A stretch of DNA of 64,000 nucleotides, from NCBI GenBank assembly GCA_941918925.1, contig OW799234.1, positions 84,704,497 through 84,768,496 of the forward strand, written 5' to 3'. Position 1 is the stretch's first letter. Every line of letters starts with the position of its first letter. Below the pieces are notes generated by a model. That model was not told where the DNA came from and searched no databases. It saw nothing but the letters and a program-made list of their open reading frames with translations. Position numbers and translations under genes: made by a program. The DNA comes from Phyto melanocephala (Eukaryota; Arthropoda; Insecta; Diptera; Rhinophoridae). Below, one piece after another: positions 12,543-22,917 of the stretch.

Positions 12543-14040
12543 ATTAAGTGTTTGCTTAATTTTTTTTTTTTACATTTCAATGTTTCATGGTCAATATGAG
12601 TAGAATATGAAATATCATGACTAGCAAAATACGATGCACTATGAAAAAAAAAACTAAACTAAATACATATCTATTTTTATGTATTTTTCCCATTGAGTAC
12701 GTAGTATACGTTAATACATATTATATATTTTAAATTTCAATAATGTATGCTCTATTACTCTTTACTTTTTCCTTTTTTTAATTATTTTAATTAAACTATA
12801 TATGTACGTAAATTTATTTTTTTACAATGGGATGTTATTTTTATATATGTATGTTTTTTAAGTATGTACGTATTTTATATGAGATGAATGAATTTGCCAT
12901 TGGGAGATTAGTAGCAAAATACGATGCACTATGAAAAAAAAAACTAAACTAAATACATATCTATTTTTATGTATTTTTCCCATTGAGTACGTAGTATACG
13001 TTAATACATATTATATATTTTAAATTTCAATAATGTATGCTCTATTACTCTTTACTTATATATGTACGTAAATTTATTTTTTTTTTACAATGGGATGTTA
13101 TTTTTTTTATATATGTATGTTTTTTAAGTATGTACGTATTTTATATGAGATGAATGAATTTGCCATTGGGAGATTAGTAGCAAAATACGATGCACTATGA
13201 AAAAAAAAACTAAACTAAATACATATCTATTTTTATGTATTTTTCCCATTGAGTACGTAGTATACGTTAACACATATTATATATTTTAAATTTCAATAAT
13301 GTATGCTCTATTACTCTTTACTTTTTCCTTTTTTTAATTATTTTAATTAAACTATATATGTACGTAAATTTATTTTTTTACAATGGGATGTTATTTTCAT
13401 ATATGTATGTTTTTTAAGTATGTACGTATTTTATATGAGATGAATGGTGTTACAAACTATTGTTATTGCATGACTACACCTTTACTTCTTCTTAATTTTT
13501 TTAATTAAACTTGCAAACAAGTGCAAGAAATTACATGCCGTTGGGAGATTAGCGGTTACATCAATAAACTTCAACTTCGTTGTTGTGTAAAAATTAATTT
13601 TTTTCACATAAATACCTAGATACATTCATACAAATGTCCATATAAATTACATTTATTTATTTGCATTAAAAAATAATTTTAAATGTAATACCTTATGCTA
13701 AATGTAACAACTCTTAAGGAAAATAATAGATTTTTTCAATCTTCCTCTGGTAACTCTGCTCACAATATTTTTCAATCTTCCTCTGGTAACTCTGCTCACA
13801 ATATTTAAAGAAAACAAAATGTCACCGCGGCTTTCGCTGCTAGAGATAACAAAGTAACAACAGCTATAACCTTGATTCAACGTAGCATGTGTGTGCGTGT
13901 AAAAAACCTACATACGAATATTCATTCAAACATATTGCTAATACTTAAATGTATGTATGTATGTATATGATTTTTATTTTGTATGAACCTCATATAGGTT
14001 GCAAGTACTTTTGTATATTTAAGTTATATAAATATTTATA

Positions 14041-14101
14041 GGATGGTAGTGCAGTGGGTACACCACTGAACTATGAAGCTGGTGGTACGCAGTTCGATAC
14101 C
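14041..14101 (+). ncRNA. tRNA-like segment, array copy 4
   Basis: Identical to the segment at 9550, carried in the fourth array unit, close to where the next DINE-like element starts. Confidence 0.4.
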
Positions 14102-14669
14102 ATTAAGTGTTTGCTTAATTTTTTTTTTTTACATTTCAATGTTTCATGGTCAATATGAGTAGAATATGAAATATCATGACTAGCAAAATACGATGCACTA
14201 TGAAAAAAAAAACTAAACTAAATACATATCTATTTTTATGTATTTTTCCCATTGAGTACGTAGTATACGTTAATACATATTATATATTTTAAATTTCAAT
14301 AATGTATGCTCTATTACTCTTTACTTTTTCCTTTTTTTAATTATTTTAATTAAACTATATATGTACGTAAATTTATTTTTTTACAATGGGATGTTATTTT
14401 TATATATGTATGTTTTTTAAGTATGTACGTATTTTATATGAGATGAATGAATTTGCCATTGGGAGATTAGTAGCAAAATACGATGCACTATGAAAAAAAA
14501 AACTAAACTAAATACATATCTATTTTTATGTATTTTTCCCATTGAGTACGTAGTATACGTTAATACATATTATATATTTTAAATTTCAATAATGTATGCT
14601 CTATTACTCTTTACTTTTTCCTTTTTTTAATTATTTTAATTAAACTATATATGTACGTAAATTTATTTT

Positions 14670-15504
14670 TATACCCTTCACACAGTGAAAAAGGGTATAT
14701 ATAGGTTTGTCATTCCGTGTGAAATTTTACAATTTTTATTTTCGATAAGTATAAAGTATATTTTTTCTGAAAGCTTATGAATAGGGGAGTCGATTAAGCT
14801 CTGTCAGTCTGTCCGTGTGTATGTTGAAATCATTTTTTTGAAGCCCCCCGACATCGCTTGGACCCGGGTGAGGTATTTAAATATCAGAAATATTCGGGAG
14901 TAGATCGGTATTGAAAATCAGAAACATTGGTACATAAACAACTGCGATATGAGCAAAAACCCACGACAACCTCGTTTTTTTTTTTACAAAAACAACATTA
15001 CAACAACAACATACATACATACAAACGTGTATACTGGTTAGAGAAAACGTAGATCCCAGCTGAGCCAAACAATTTTTTTTTTTATTTTTTTTATATTTTT
15101 TTTTTAATTTTTTTTATAATTTTTTTATTTTTTATTTAATGTCTTATATATATTTTTATTATTATTTTTTTTTTCATTTTTTTTTTATATATTTTTTTTT
15201 AATTTTTTTTTTATTTATTTATTTTTGTTTTATATTCAAAATATATATTTTAATTATTTTTTTTTTAAATTTTTTTTAAAATTTTTTTTTTAAATTTTTT
15301 TTTAAATTTTTTTAAATTTTTTTTTTTTTATTTTTTTTTAACATACATACGTAAATTTATAATTTTACAATGGGATGTTTTTTATATGTATGTACGTATT
15401 TCATATGGGATGAATGGTGATAAAAACTACTGTTATTGCATGACTACACGTTGTGAAGGGTATATAAGATTCGGCACGGCCGAATATAGCGCTCTTACTT
15501 GTTT
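14670..15504 (+). mobile_element. DINE-1/Helentron-like element copy H3, complete
   Basis: It runs from TATACCCTTCACACAGTGAA to the 3' hairpin TTCGGCACGGCCGAA, followed by TATAGCGCTCTTACTTGTTT. It begins directly after array sequence of the same family. The middle is a long T-rich tract (15070-15345). A TATACTGGTTAGAGAAAACG block with CCCAGCTGAGCC precedes the tract. GTTGTGAAGGGTATATAAG near the 3' end is inverted relative to the 5' terminus. Confidence 0.75.
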
Positions 15505-15743
15505 TATAATAAAACCTTTTAGAAAATTTTAGAGAAAATTTCTTCAAAATGCAATAATCTTAAGCTTTGTAGAGACGATATGTTGAATCATCATATTTAT
15601 GGTGAAAAATTTCTTGCAAATGCCAACATATGTGTAAGCACATTTGCTGGCATTTTGTTAACCATATGTTGGATACTTAAGCATATTGTGTAGGGACTAG
15701 AATTTTTTTTTATAATATTTCTATTCTACGTATGCTGACAAAT

Positions 15744-16305
15744 CTGTGGTTTTCATGGGCAACCACGTGTGTCTTAAAATTAAATTTTTCAGAAGAACTA
15801 CAAAACCGTTTTTTATAAAACAACGAGTTAGGTATTGAACTTTTTAAACTTTTTTTGCCATTCTTACCAATAAAGATCTTAAAATTTTCTTATACAAATT
15901 TTAGACAAATATCATTTTCAAATTAGATCTTAGGGAAAACCAAAATAAACAAAGTGGCACGAAGATTGTGTGCAGATAAGGCAGCATATGTCAACATAGA
16001 TTGTACACAAGTAATTATTCAACTTCTAGATAACTGAAAAATTATCAGAAAATAACTGACAAATGTGTTCAAAAATAAAAACGTATGTATGTGGTTATGT
16101 GTTTTTCTAAAAAATTAAATAATTTACCATTAAGCACACGTTAGTCAACATACTGCGTTCGTGTTGAATGCTTGTTGAATAGAAGTTACGTTGTTATGCC
16201 ATTAAACAAATCGGAATGGGTGCATCTTATTTTAGAAAATTTTAAAACCAAGTAATGGCAAAATCGTAAAAAATCAACATACGCGGTTGCCCATGAAAAC
16301 CACAG
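15744..16305. mobile_element. 562-bp TIR element, CTGTGGTTTTCATGGGCAAC ends
   Basis: The left end CTGTGGTTTTCATGGGCAAC is exactly inverted at the right (GTTGCCCATGAAAACCACAG, to 16305). AAAT or a similar short repeat borders both sides. The interior has no coding frame. The superfamily is not clear from the ends. Confidence 0.6.
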
Positions 16306-16678
16306 AAATATGTTACATATTTGTTGAAAAGTGTGTGCAAGATATTCAGCATTACACAAATTTTATGTCATATTGAATTGTTACAATTGTTGTTTGGCCA
16401 ATTATACGGCAAAGCAAAACGTTTAATGTTTCCTTTAAAAAAACTATTGTTTTAAAAAAATTTAAATTCTATATACCCTTCACCTTTAAGGTCATAAGTA
16501 AAGCAAAGTTTTCAAATTCGCATCTAATCATAGATTTTAGATTTAATGTATCTGCTGTCTTTACTTATATTTTTTATTTCGGACGCCATTTTTTTTTGCT
16601 GGGTGGTTCAATGAGAATGCACAATATTAATTGTAAATTAAAGAAAAAAGTAAGCAGAGAATTATCTTGATATATTTT
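16306..16678. other. No recognised gene; small repeat scraps
   Basis: It holds a partial TATACCCTTCACC at 16473 and a TTATTTCGGACGCCAT word that recurs near 27634. Neither is enough to define an element. Confidence 0.3.
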
Positions 16679-17404
16679 TATACCCTTCACCTGTGGTGCA
16701 CAAAGCGTATATATAGCTTTGTCATTCCGTTTGTAATTTCTACAATTTTCATTTCCGACCCCATAAAGTATATATTTTCTGAGAGCTTATGAATAGAGGA
16801 GTCGATTAAGCCCTGACCGTCTGTCCGTCTATCCGTCTGTCCGTGTGTTGGTTGAAATCAACTTTTAGAATCAACTATATGTTCCTCAGATCTCTATATG
16901 GTATCAATCTCTTGGAAATATTCAGGAATAAATCGCTATTGAAATTCAGCACAATCACCCCATAACTTTCTGAGATATGAGCAAACAACCACGACCATCT
17001 CGTATTTTTTCACAATTACAATAACAACCTACATACATACTGGTTAAAGTAAACGTGGCATCGAATTCCAGCTGAGCCAAAAAAATTTTATTTTATTTAA
17101 TTTAATATATTATTTATATTTTATTCTTTTTTCTAATTTTTTTTAATATTTATAACAAATTTTTTCAAAGAAATTTTTTTAAACAAATTTAAAAAAATTT
17201 TTTAAAATTTTTTTCTAATTTTTTTAATTATTATTATTTTTTTTTTTATTATATTTTTTTTTGTAATTTTTTTTTTTTAATGTTTTTTACATGTACGTAT
17301 TTCATATGAGATGAATGGTGATACAAACAATTGTTATTGCATGATTACACGTTGTGAAGGGTATATAAGATTCGGCACGGCCGAATATAGCACTGTTACT
17401 TGTT
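16679..17404 (+). mobile_element. DINE-1/Helentron-like element copy H4, complete
   Basis: It runs from TATACCCTTCACCTGTGGTG to TTCGGCACGGCCGAATATAG and CACTGTTACTTGTTT. It has a short GTCC/GTCT tract at about 16818-16845, the CATCGAATTCCAGCTGAGCC block, and an A/T-rich middle. Confidence 0.75.
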
Positions 17405-17560
17405 TTCATTCCGTTTGCAATTTCTGCAATATTCATTGGCGAACCCAAAAAGTATATATTTTTTGAAAACTTATAAAACTATCTGTCCGTCTCTCCATGT
17501 GGTAGTTAAAATCGACTTTTAAAAGCTCCTATTTATTATACAGGATATGCCTTTATTGCA
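17405..17560 (+). mobile_element. 5'-lacking DINE-like fragment H5
   Basis: It begins within the family at CATTCCGTTTGCAATTTCTG, directly abutting the 3' end of copy H4. It continues through AAAGTATATATTTTTTG and CTGTCCGTCTCTCC and then stops. The head-to-tail joint suggests a partial tandem insertion or a rolling-circle concatemer. Confidence 0.6.
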
Positions 17561-17598
17561 ATTAGTAAAATTGGTTACTAATCCGTAAAGTTAAAGGC

Positions 17599-18312
17599 AA
17601 GGCATATCCATAAGGTATATGCATCGCGGCAACAAACACAGCATTTAGAAAACACATGTGTTTTGTTTTTGTATATATGCCGGCATATGTCACACACTTT
17701 TTTGATTTTCTTTTTAAATTTAAATAATTTTTAAAAAACTTTAGAGCAAAGACATTTATTCATATATTTATATTTTTTAAAACGTTCTGATTCAACTGAA
17801 ACTGCAAATTATTTATTTTATAATAAAAATAAAAAAATTTAGTTTGACAACTGCAGGCAGGCTTTTTAAAAAAGTTGGTAACGCTCAAGGCGAATTCATA
17901 CAGGTAAAATTATCAGCACGAGATGATGGGGAAACACAATGTCTAAATTTCCTTGATTCCATTTATTAATTCAGTAATGGAAAATAAGATTTTGGATTCC
18001 GAATTAAAAATTAAACTTAATTTTGCTTTTTTGATAATAAATTTACCAAATTTATGATATTTGTTGTTGTTGCACCATTTAAAATGTGCTTCACAAACAC
18101 ATATCCTTTTTTTAATAATATTATAATGAAATAAACATAAAAAAATAACTTTTGCATCCCTGTTATACATATTGGTCTCGACAGAAAAAATACCCTTAAA
18201 AGTTGCTTTGTTGTATTAATTCGCCGTTGCATATACCTGTACGAATATGCCTTGGTAACGCTTATAAAATGTAAATAATAAAAAAAAACGAGTACCTTTA
18301 GATATGCCTTGG
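17599..18312. mobile_element. TIR element with AAGGCATATC ends and 8-bp direct repeats
   Basis: The left end AAGGCATATCCATAAGGTAT is matched by the complement of ACCTTTAGATATGCCTTGG at the right. TTAAAGGC occurs immediately outside both ends (17591-17598 and 18313-18320), like an 8-bp hAT target duplication. The right side carries two further bases (GG). Related sequence with GGCAACAAACACA and GCATATGTCACA recurs at 32107-32260. No transposase frame survives. Confidence 0.55.
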
Positions 18313-18833
18313 TTAAAGGCAAAAGTTATTAAGAAAAATATTCTTTCTAAGTAAATCAACTTCCTCAAGCTCATAGTTAATTTTTGAATACACTAAGCCC
18401 ACCAAGATGCCTGGAAAAAATTTTCTGACAAAAAATAATAAATGGGTTGAAATTTACTGAGATTTGACACCAAAATACAAGTTTTTTTTTGTTGCAAACA
18501 AAAACTTATTTTTTTAAACTGGGTTGCAGAGTAAAATACAGTAAGTAATAAGATACAGAATCCCCAAAAACAATCAAAATTATCTCCCAAGCAAAATGGA
18601 GTATAACATTGCATTTGACAATGAGGTCCTTATACATGATGTACATGATGATAATGATGGATATTATCAGTTATGGCATGGCGCAATATAGCACTCTTAT
18701 GTTCTTTTTATTATACTATTAAATTGATTAGTTTATAAAAATATAATATTATTTATTTGGTTGTTGGGTTTAAGCTGGTTTATATGCATTTCACTGGTGC
18801 TTATGCCAGATCATCAGTAAACCTTTACCCAAA

Positions 18834-18940
18834 ATTTTTGAAAAAGTTTAATATTTTTATAAGTTATATTTTTAAATTCTCATTAACAAAATGAGAATTC
18901 AAAAATAAAACAAAAAACTATAAAAAACTTTTTCAAAAAC
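18834..18940. repeat. AT-rich foldback hairpin of about 107 bp
   Basis: TTTTTGAAAAAGTTTAATAT through AAATTCTCATT is inverted after a very short loop as AATGAGAATTCAAAAATAAA through AACTTTTTCAAAAA. The arms are about 48 bp with a few mismatches. It could be a foldback MITE. The 500 bp before it (18321-18833) shows nothing I recognise. Confidence 0.6.
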
Positions 18941-18998
18941 CCAACCAAAAATTTTTCAATTTTAATTTATTTTATTTTTCTAATCCCTTTAACATTTG

Positions 18999-20370
18999 GC
19001 TAACCATATTTTTCACAATTCTCCCGATTGTGTACGAATTTAAACGATTATGTTGTCCTAAACAATCACGAAGTGCACGAAACGCATTTTGATTTGACGC
19101 CCATTTTCATAATACACAGAAAAAAATAAATATGAATTTCAATTACGAAATTAATGTTATTAATGTATCAATTAAAACAGTATTAAAAAATTAATTAAAA
19201 TTTTCCTTATTTTTAAAATTGATTTTAATTAATTGAATCATGCCTATAATTGAAATTCGTGATTTATATAAATAAACAATTTATTGTATTAGTGATTTAT
19301 AGTATTAAAACTATTTTTTAATAAAATTACCCAAAAAGAAAAAATTAATTTTTTTTAACATAAATTTTAATTACATTTCAGTACTTATATACTAATAATT
19401 TAATATAAGATGTAGGGTTACACAAGTACACATACTATGCCATGTCAAGTGCTGGAGTGGTTTTTAATTCATTCGTCGATTGTAGCGTATTTCCATAGAC
19501 CTACGACATTAAAAACCCCACAAGGGAAATTTTAGCCAAATCAAATTGCACGTACTTGATTAACAATTCTCCGTCATCTGTGGAATAGATAATTGAACAC
19601 TTATATTGTTTATACAGAACTTTCACTTTAACGTTCACTTTGTAACATGTAATAGGGAAGTTTAGTCCACGTTTACATCGTTCGATTGGTTGAAATTAAA
19701 AAAAAAAAAATTGGTAGCATCAATAACTTAGACATAATGGAATATTTACTGGTAAAAAAGCTTGATCAGAGTGTAGACTACTACTGACTTACCTATTAAA
19801 ATTAGAATCTTGAGAGCAATATACCAGTTTATAAGAAATATTGCCTTTGGACACATCTAGAATGAAACTGAAACAATTTATTATATTTAAAACAAGATAT
19901 ATTTATTATATGTTTGCATCTACCCACCTACCAGAACTATCTCTTGTAGATTGTCCACTATTTTTTATTATTCTGCTCCTTGGATGTATTATATTATATT
20001 AAATTTATCCTTCGAAAGCAAATTTTCAAAAAAAGTCATTTAAAATAAAATTTTTTATTTTTTTCAACTGACAGAAATCTCTATGTTTTTTTGAAAACAT
20101 TTTATATCAATTAAAAAAATTAATTAAATTAAACAAAATTTTAATTGGAATTTAAAAACAAGTCAAAAAGTCAATTAATTAAAAAATTTTATAGAATATT
20201 TTTTTCTGTGTAAGCCTGAATAACTTTAACGCGTTACTCGGTTGCGTATCTTTCCACGGCTTAAATTGAGTTAGTCTGAAATTGAAAAATGTCAAATGAA
20301 ATGCAGAAAAAACACTTGCCGTTTAGGTGTGGTTCACATTCAACATCGGCTCTTAAAATTTATTTATAGG
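18999..20370 (-). mobile_element. Deleted mariner-like element M2, split by a CACAG element
   Basis: It is the same family as M1, on the minus strand. Transposase N-terminal codons can be read in reverse on both sides of the inserted element at 19115-20210. The terminus near 20341-20360 is a degraded CGGCTCTTAAAATTT. The left terminus is lost or unrecognisable near the foldback hairpin. Confidence 0.6.
19115..20210 (+). mobile_element. CACAG-TIR nonautonomous DNA transposon, copy 2
   Basis: The termini CACAGAAAAAAATA and TATTTTTTTCTGTG are perfect inverted repeats, with TA on each side (19113-19114 and 20211-20212). The uninterrupted host sequence survives in M3 at about 30053-30070 (CATAATAAGCCTGAATAA), giving an empty-site comparison. 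It is about 190 bp longer than copy 1 because of extra sequence at about 19420-19690. Confidence 0.85.
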
Positions 20371-21617
20371 GTACTAAAAGAAACAAAATGTGGGTTTGTT
20401 AAATGCTATTTCGATTAAACTGACAGGCTGAATGAATACCTCGTATTAAGGATACATTTTTCTGCGCATTTTAAGCTTTTAACAATTAAACAAAACAAAT
20501 AGTCATTAAGGAGAAGAACTAGTTTTTACACTTGCAATAAATGTTTTTAAAAATTGCAATGTCATATGATCCAACCACATGCATCATAACTTTAAAAGCT
20601 TATGGACAAGAAACTATATTCCGTTGAGTCGAATGTCATCAGCTGCTAAAACTTTTTCGTGTGAATATTGACATTAAACAATATATGGAAAATGTTACTC
20701 ATTTAAAATAGTGAATCTTACTTTAACTTAAAGCACTACTAATCTGCCCTAAACCATAATTTAATAACAAGGATTTTATATTCTTTTAAAAGGCAAAAAT
20801 TTGTTAGTTTGGGCTAATTAATCTAAGTGCCCCAATCTTATTATTTATTATCGTGTTCCTGAGCCAGTAGAAGAAAATAATAAATCAAAATGCATACAAA
20901 GCACTTAATAACTATTGAAAAGATTCATAATTAAACTAAAGAAAACCTAAAACAGAAAAAGATACAAATTGTATTTGTTAAAGTCTATTTAACATCAAAT
21001 GTGCGTGATTTTTACTTTTTCTTTCAGTAAATTTTTATTTTTTTTTTTTTGTGTTTTTTTGTTTTTGTTTACGTTTTCACTATTATTGTTATTTATACAA
21101 CAGTTATTTATAATTAATTAATGAAAACGGAGAAATTTTTTGCATTAAAAATCAGCAAAACAAATTAAGTGGCCAAACACAATTATTTTATACCCTACAG
21201 GATAAAATAAAAAAATGTATGCTGATTTGGTTTTTCCCCGATTTTTAAATAACTTATTGGTCAGTCAAAGTTAATTAGTTTTATAATTGTCAAACCCATT
21301 GTGTTTTAACTATCACGAAATCCAAATATTAGCGATAATGGCAAGAAAGTTATTTGAAAGAAATTTTAGTTTGATTCCTGCATTTTTCAAAAATTTGTAA
21401 GTCAATTTATACATATATACATATTTTAATTTTTGTTATATAATACTTATTCATTAATATAATTACAAATATTTTTTCGCTAAAAGCTAAAAGCTTTCTA
21501 TAAAGCTACGCACGCATTTTTAAAGATTTCCATAACCACTTCTTTTTTTTTTTTTTTTTTGTTAAATATATTTTTTTAATATTATTTTATTTTTGTACAC
21601 CAAATTGGTTTTGAATT
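20371..21617. other. No recognised feature
   Basis: AT-rich DNA with homopolymer runs (T tracts near 21040-21060 and 21541-21560). I see no coding frame or repeat end. Confidence 0.4.
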
Positions 21618-21710
21618 AAATACTCAATCGACTCCTCTTCTCATAAGCTTTCAGAAAATATATACTTTATCGGATCGGATATGAATATTGTAGAAATTTC
21701 ATTTTGTTCT
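21618..21710 (-). mobile_element. Short reversed DINE-like fragment
   Basis: AATCGACTCCTCTTCTCATA, then AGCTTTCAGAAAATATATAC and GAATATTGTAGAAATT, form the reversed core of the TATACCCTTCAC family. Both ends are missing. Confidence 0.5.
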
Positions 21711-21899
21711 AAGCACACGCTACCACATACCCAGAAAAAAAATTTTATGAGAAAAAAAAGACAAGAAAAATTTAATTTTTGTGTTGAATTTCAATCAAAT
21801 CGTTATTATAAAGTTTTGGGCAAAAAAATTGTACCTACGCCCCTGCTGATGCTACTTTTAAATATTTTACTTTTTTTGAAGTAAAATTACGTTTTGAAA

Positions 21900-22917
21900 A
21901 TGTGGAAATTGGTGGCACTTTAGAGGGCGTAAATTTTGTTAAATTTTTCATTACAGCGGGTGATTATAGATTAACTTGTTGTGGCTATTACGAAAAAACG
22001 ATCAACATAGACTGAAAATTTTGTATATCCCGCGGCAATAGGTAATGATATTTTAGAGCAGGCTGATATTATCATTACGTGTAATGGCGCAACATTCGTA
22101 AAGAAAGAAGTTGAAAAACATGAAGATGCACGTAAATTGATTGAAGAATTTGTATTGAAGGAGATAGACGAAGAGCGGAATGAAATTCATGAAATCACCA
22201 AAGAAAACATTGCCAAAATACAGGAAGAAAATAGAAAAACTTTCAAAAGTCGAGAAAAAGGTCCAGTTTATAGCAAAAATGAGCTTGTCGCTATTAAAAG
22301 AACTGAATTTGGCCCAGGGCTCAAATTAAAGCCTAAATATTTTGGTCCATATAAAATATTGAAAAGATTGAAGTACGATCGATACGAGGTCGAAAAAATT
22401 GGTGAGGGTGAAGGTCCAAATAGAACTACTACAGTGGCTGAATGCATCAGGAAGTGGAATCAGTCGAGTCGAAATACCGTGCAGAAGGGCCACATGTGGG
22501 AATTGGTGGCACTTGACGTTTTAAAAGAACTGAATTTGGCCCAGGGCTCAAATTAAAGCCTAAATATTTTGGTCCATATAAAATATTGAAAAGATTGAAG
22601 TACGATCGATACGAGGTCGAAAAAATTGGTGAGGGTGAAGGTCCAAATAGAACTACTACAGTGGCTGAATGCATCAGGAAGTGGAATCAGTCGAGTCGAA
22701 ATACCGTGCAGAAGGGCCACATGTGGGAATTGGTGGCACTGGACGTTTGACTAGAAGTGGCCACTCTTTAAGCAACTCTGTGTGTTTTGATACGGACGAG
22801 TACTTTGAATGAATTGTGACGGGACAACGAACAGTTTTTAGAAAAGAGTCAGAATAGGTTTGGACGACGAAGCACAAAGACGTTACTTAAACTTAAAACA
22901 ATAAATGTTTAATTCAT
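21900..22917 (+). pseudogene. Gypsy-type LTR retrotransposon remnant, integrase C-terminus and LTR edge
   Basis: An open frame from about 22010 to 22554 includes ENIAKIQEENRKTF, then NELVAIKRTEFGPGLKLKPK, YFGPYKI and DRYEVEKIGEGEGP. These are the C-terminal domain and tail of Ty3/Gypsy integrases, where the LVAIKRTQFG-like block is common in insects. Upstream pol domains are absent. A 227-bp tandem duplication (22294-22747) shifts the frame, so the first copy ends early at 22554. Downstream, CACATGTGGGAATTGGTGGC may be the start of the 3' LTR. A similar word occurs upstream at about 21900 (TGTGGAAATTGGTGGCACTT). AATAAA near 22901 may be an LTR polyadenylation signal. It is a dead fragment. 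Confidence 0.65.
22294..22747 (+). repeat. 227-bp near-perfect direct tandem duplication in the Gypsy remnant
   Basis: TTAAAAGAACTGAATTTGGC begins both units, at 22294 and 22521. The units are essentially identical to the end, differing at one base before GACGTTT. Because 227 is not a multiple of three, the duplication breaks the integrase frame. The near identity makes it recent, or else an assembly artefact. Confidence 0.9.

Larger units (their letters stand above)
9181..14669 (+). repeat. Tandem array of about 1.4-1.55 kb units built from DINE-like sequence
   Basis: Four ordered units can be followed by the block GTCACCGCGGCTTTCGCTGC, seen near 9327, 10863, 12262 and 13820. A second marker, the tRNA-like block, is at 9550, 11083, 12482 and 14041, giving spacings of 1533, 1399 and 1559 bp. 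Each unit has smaller repeats. One, of about 270-300 bp, begins AGCAAAATACGATGCACTAT, with copies near 9691, 9993, 11224, 11515, 12623, 12915, 13189, 14183 and 14475. Another, of about 225 bp, carries TGCCGTTGGGAGA and TAGCGGTTACATCAA (near 10352, 10578, 11752, 11977, 13536). A 34-bp direct doubling of TCTTCCTCTGGTAACTCTGC is found in three units. Copies differ by only a few bases, so the array is young or homogenised. ATGAATGGTG, TACAAAC and ATTGCATGACTACAC blocks show that the unit derives from the 3' half of the flanking element family. Confidence 0.85.

Noticed and set aside
10740..13880. Three identical 60-codon minus-strand frames in the array
   Set aside because: They are the same stretch of the tandem unit. 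The first unit has a different frame, codon use is not protein-like, and the sequence is repeat DNA.
9181..14669. Regularly spaced repeats, considered as a CRISPR-like array
   Set aside because: Units exceed 1 kb, spacers are not unique, and the genome is eukaryotic.
17943..18322. Overlapping minus-strand frames of 75 and 101 codons
   Set aside because: They lie in a TIR element and cross its end. Composition is that of AT-rich noncoding DNA.
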